Assembly: GCA_023485185.1 (NCBI GenBank) | Contig: JAMCZP010000181.1 | Location: 1-29,277 of the forward strand | Direction of reading: 5' to 3' | DNA: 29,277 nucleotides | Origin: Gammaproteobacteria bacterium | Lineage (GTDB): Bacteria > Pseudomonadota > Gammaproteobacteria > Pseudomonadales > Halomonadaceae | Shown here: one piece after another, positions 27,153-29,277 of the stretch | Position numbering within the stretch: position 1 is the stretch's first letter | Layout of the letters: each line of letters begins with the position of its first letter | Notes under the pieces: model-generated | What the model saw: the letters and a program-made list of their open reading frames with translations, nothing else | Database searches by the model: none | Told to the model about the DNA's origin: nothing | Position numbers and translations under genes: made by a program

Positions 27153-28469
27153 TTACAACGCCGTGGAATCGTCGTGGGCATGCCTGATCCGACGAACTCT
27201 CCACCAGATCGACAGCATCACGACGGGTACCAGTACCGACATCACCGGTGTGACAACATCGTAAATGAATGGAATACCCTTCAGGAAATAGCCTGAAAGA
27301 CTCAAGACGTAATATGAAATTGCTGCCACAGACAGGCCTTCAACCGTTTACTGAAGACGCAATTGCAGCTTGACCCGGTTATTCATCGACGCCAGCAAGT
27401 CCCGATTCTGGCGTTCCAGTTCAACATCGACCCAAGAGCGCAGCAGTGAGATGTTTCGGGTCAGTTCGTCGGAGAGCTTGGCCTGGCGCTCTTTAACCGA
27501 AAGGCAGGTTCGCATCGCAGGCGCAATACGGCGCTGAAGGAAATCCCGCCAGGTGAAGTATCCGGATACGCTCTCCTCCACTAGCGCTGCCAACCTCTCT
27601 TCAACAATCTCGTAGTAAGCCCGGCTGGCGCCAAATCGATAGAGATTCGCAGCAACGCAGGCCTCTAGTTTTGCCGCCAGACTGGTCAGTTCTGACAGTA
27701 GAAGGTGATTGTCACGCCGCGATTCCGAGTTCGTAGACATCTCATCAGTCATCATGGCCAGTTGTGACTCCATGCTTCGCAGCTCCTTCGTCATTGACCT
27801 GGTCAACGGCAACGACAATAAGGCCAAAGTCCGATAGGTCTCAATCTCCAGAAGACGCTGCGCCAGCGCCCCCGCTCGCGCGGGTTTTAAATCACGAGCA
27901 AGGATCAGGATGTGCGTCAGGCCGTCGTCATCCTGTCGGAAATCGGTGAGGATGGCAACGTCCCCACCTTCTACCAGCGAGTAACAAAGGCTGGAAGGAT
28001 CGAAGCGATCTACCTCCTTCTCAGTATCTGAAGTCCATGGAAGAAAGGTCAGGCGCACGCCCGATACCACCGGGCCTGGAGGGATGAATCCATGCTTGAA
28101 CGGATTCTCGCCGCATGGTTCTCCGGTTTCGGGATCAAGCTCGGCACACCACAGATACGTGGAATACTCCGAGTGCTTTTCGCAATGCAGGCCTCCGTCT
28201 TCCCAGGCCAAGCCATGAAATGACGTAGATTGGTCAGGCTTAGCCACGCGGAGACGACCAGACAACTCATTCATTGCCAACTTATCCTTGGTCAGATCTC
28301 CTCCCGTCATGAAAGCGAACTGCAACATCTGCCTCGGGGCCTGAATCATGAGGTGTGGGCGTGCATGCACTTCGTTCACGGCCGCCGCCCTATCGGCATA
28401 GGCCGGCATTCCATACACGGTGTCGGTTGAGGCCGGCTGACCGTTCGGATTGTGGGTCGACTCGGTCAT
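27153..28469 (-). pseudogene. DUF3422 family protein with an in-frame TAA near the C-terminus
   Basis: From ATG 28469 (MTESTHNPNGQPASTDTVYG, GAGG 5 bases upstream) the frame gives 373 residues to TAA 27348-27350, then stays open for 64 more codons to TAA 27153-27155. The first part is the DUF3422 body: AAVNEVHARPHLMIQAPRQM, long helices, and the ending NRDLLASMNNRVKLQLRLQ. The segment after the stop, TVEGLSVAAISYYVLSLSGY and then VMSVLVPVVMLSIWWRVRR, is the expected family ending with two membrane helices. Family proteins usually read LRLQQTVEGL, so the stop replaces a Gln codon (CAA to TAA). The truncated product would lack its membrane anchor. Function is unknown. Confidence 0.8.
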
Positions 28470-28512
28470 AATGACCTCAGGTTGGCGGGTTAGGAAAATA
28501 CTGAGTGGGGTT

Positions 28513-28518
28513 ATTATA
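28513..28518 (-). promoter_or_regulatory. Candidate -10 box of the DUF3422 gene
   Basis: On the minus strand TATAAT lies 44 bases before ATG 28469. The -35 region (TTCGCG at a 16-base spacing) is poor. It suggests the DUF3422 gene has its own promoter despite the open frame entering from the Clp fragment. Confidence 0.35.
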
Positions 28519-28556
28519 GCACTATAGCCCACTACGCGAAGGTAAACCCTGGGCAC

Positions 28557-28979
28557 CTTTGCTTCCTTCTCCCAGCGGATTTCACTTCGATCATCGTCGT
28601 AGACGAAGCGCAGGCTATCACCTTCCTCTATGTCGCCCCGCAACACGGCACTCGCAAGGCGCGTCTCGATCAGGGATCGGATCTGGCGACGACGTTCGCG
28701 CGCCCCAAACTCCGGCCGGTAGCCGACATCCGCCAAGTGGTCGATGAGTGAGTTGTCGAACTCCACCGTCAAGCCCTGCCCGTGCGCGATACGCTTCACG
28801 CGTTCGAGCTGCAGGCCTACGATGTCACGGATCTGTTTGCGGTCGAGCGCGTGGAACACGATGATCTCATCAATGCGGTTGATGAACTCCGGGCGGAGAT
28901 AGCGACGAAGCACGTTCAACAGCTCCGACTTCAATTCCGCGTCGTCCTTGCGCTTGTCCTCCTCTCTGGGCTTAGATAG
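28557..28979 (-). pseudogene. C-terminal remnant of a ClpG/ClpK-type AAA+ disaggregase
   Basis: The fragment reads KPREEDKRKDDAELKSELLN and then VLRRYLRPEFINRIDEIIVF, which is the end of the second AAA+ domain of a ClpB/ClpC-type protein, followed by the C-terminal small domain (YRPEFGARERRRQIRSLIET, then AVLRGDIEEGDSLRFVYDDD). YRPEFGARER-R is the sensor-2 region; the usual Clp form is GAR-x-L. The charged linker and the shape of the end are most like ClpG/ClpK of the stress-tolerance locus. Everything before it, including both Walker A motifs, is missing; a TAG lies at 28980-28982. The frame then runs without a stop into the DUF3422 gene. Confidence 0.75.
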
Positions 28980-29157
28980 CTAAGAGTACTTAAGGAATGC
29001 GCCTTACCGTAATCTCAGGTGAGCTTCGCTTTTACATGTATGCGCGTTTAATATTCTTGGCACCTTGAACTCCGAACAGAAAACAAGGTACCTATTGAGA
29101 CACCCAACCGGCCAAGAGAATTGTCGTCAACTGGTCATCCTAATTGTCGCCGAACAT

Positions 29158-29207
29158 CCCCCCGGCAATCGAGGGGGGCTGCGTAGGGGCGTGTGGCCCT
29201 ACGCAGC
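29158..29207. other. Two adjacent strong hairpins near the right edge
   Basis: CCCCCC (29158-29163) pairs with GGGGGG (29173-29178), and directly after it GCTGCGTAGGG (29178-29188) pairs perfectly with CCCTACGCAGC (29197-29207). They lie downstream of a possible minus-strand gene end at 29236 and could be its terminator, or belong to the end of a mobile element. Confidence 0.6.
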
Positions 29208-29235
29208 GTGACCTGATTGGGTCAAGGCCGGGTTG

Positions 29236-29277
29236 TCATGCAGGCAGTTTGGCTGCAAGCAGTTCGACCTTCTCGAT
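29236..29277 (-). CDS. Possible C-terminal end of a gene cut by the window edge
   Basis: On the minus strand the last 13 codons of an open frame read IEKVELLAAKLPA followed by TGA at 29236-29238. Only this tail is visible, and the family cannot be named. The hairpins after it fit a gene end. Confidence 0.3.
   Translation of the reverse strand: MEKVELLAAKLPA

Noticed and set aside
25640..29158. Direct repeat TAATTGTCGCCG at 25640 and 29141 flanking the 405-aa/DUF3422 module
   Set aside because: Exact 12-base repeats are expected many times by chance in 29 kb, and extending it gives only 16 of 18 matches. Its position at the module edges is suggestive but not enough to call attachment sites.

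Overview
The window looks like a chromosomal segment of a moderately halophilic gammaproteobacterium, most likely Halomonas/Vreelandella. The grounds are a Gammaproteobacteria-type GroEL with a Gly-Gly-Met tail, fxsA directly upstream of groES-groEL as in E. coli, TrmJ and MntR close to the enterobacterial proteins, a sigma-32 type groE promoter without a CIRCE element, and many ion and organic-acid transporters. The genus is an inference; there is no rRNA or tRNA gene here.

Layout. 1-1.9 kb: a membrane-anchored unknown and an outer-membrane-barrel-like gene broken by one in-frame TGA. 1.9-6.7 kb: a FabG-like reductase, fxsA, the groES-groEL operon with its heat-shock promoter and terminator, and trmJ. 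6.7-13.3 kb: a NhaC/YuiF-type permease, a GntP-type permease, an MFS carrier with a translationally coupled 42-residue membrane peptide, and a complete CPA2 (Kef-type) antiporter with RCK domains. 13.3-16.6 kb: a Mn-type ABC importer (binding protein, ATPase, permease) divergent from mntR, with an MntR-box-like palindrome between them. 16.6-17.85 kb: a RES toxin/Xre-DUF2384 antitoxin pair behind three 18-bp-spaced direct repeats. 17.9-22.8 kb: an RpiR-type regulator and a TRAP transporter (P, Q, M subunits) overlapping an Asp/Glu/hydantoin racemase-like enzyme; similar GAAACT palindromes lie before the regulator and before the TRAP operon. 22.8-24.5 kb: a DUF3750 protein and a fructosamine-kinase-like protein.

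From about 24.5 kb to the end the window is accessory DNA. It holds a likely IS1380-type transposase tail, a KefB-type antiporter remnant with both ends damaged, a four-helix membrane protein of unknown function, a DUF3422 gene interrupted by one in-frame TAA just before its C-terminal membrane helices, and the C-terminal end of a Clp disaggregase (ClpG/ClpK-like) running in frame into the DUF3422 gene. KefB and ClpG/ClpK are components of the transmissible locus of stress tolerance (also called locus of heat resistance), so I read this as the eroded remains of such an island around an uncharacterised membrane-protein pair. The right end has two strong hairpins and perhaps the edge of another mobile element.

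The least explained items are the unknown membrane protein/DUF3422 pair, the three single-base stop codons that shorten otherwise open frames, the 18-bp repeat that runs through the racemase stop codon, and the loss of the second catalytic cysteine in that racemase-like enzyme.
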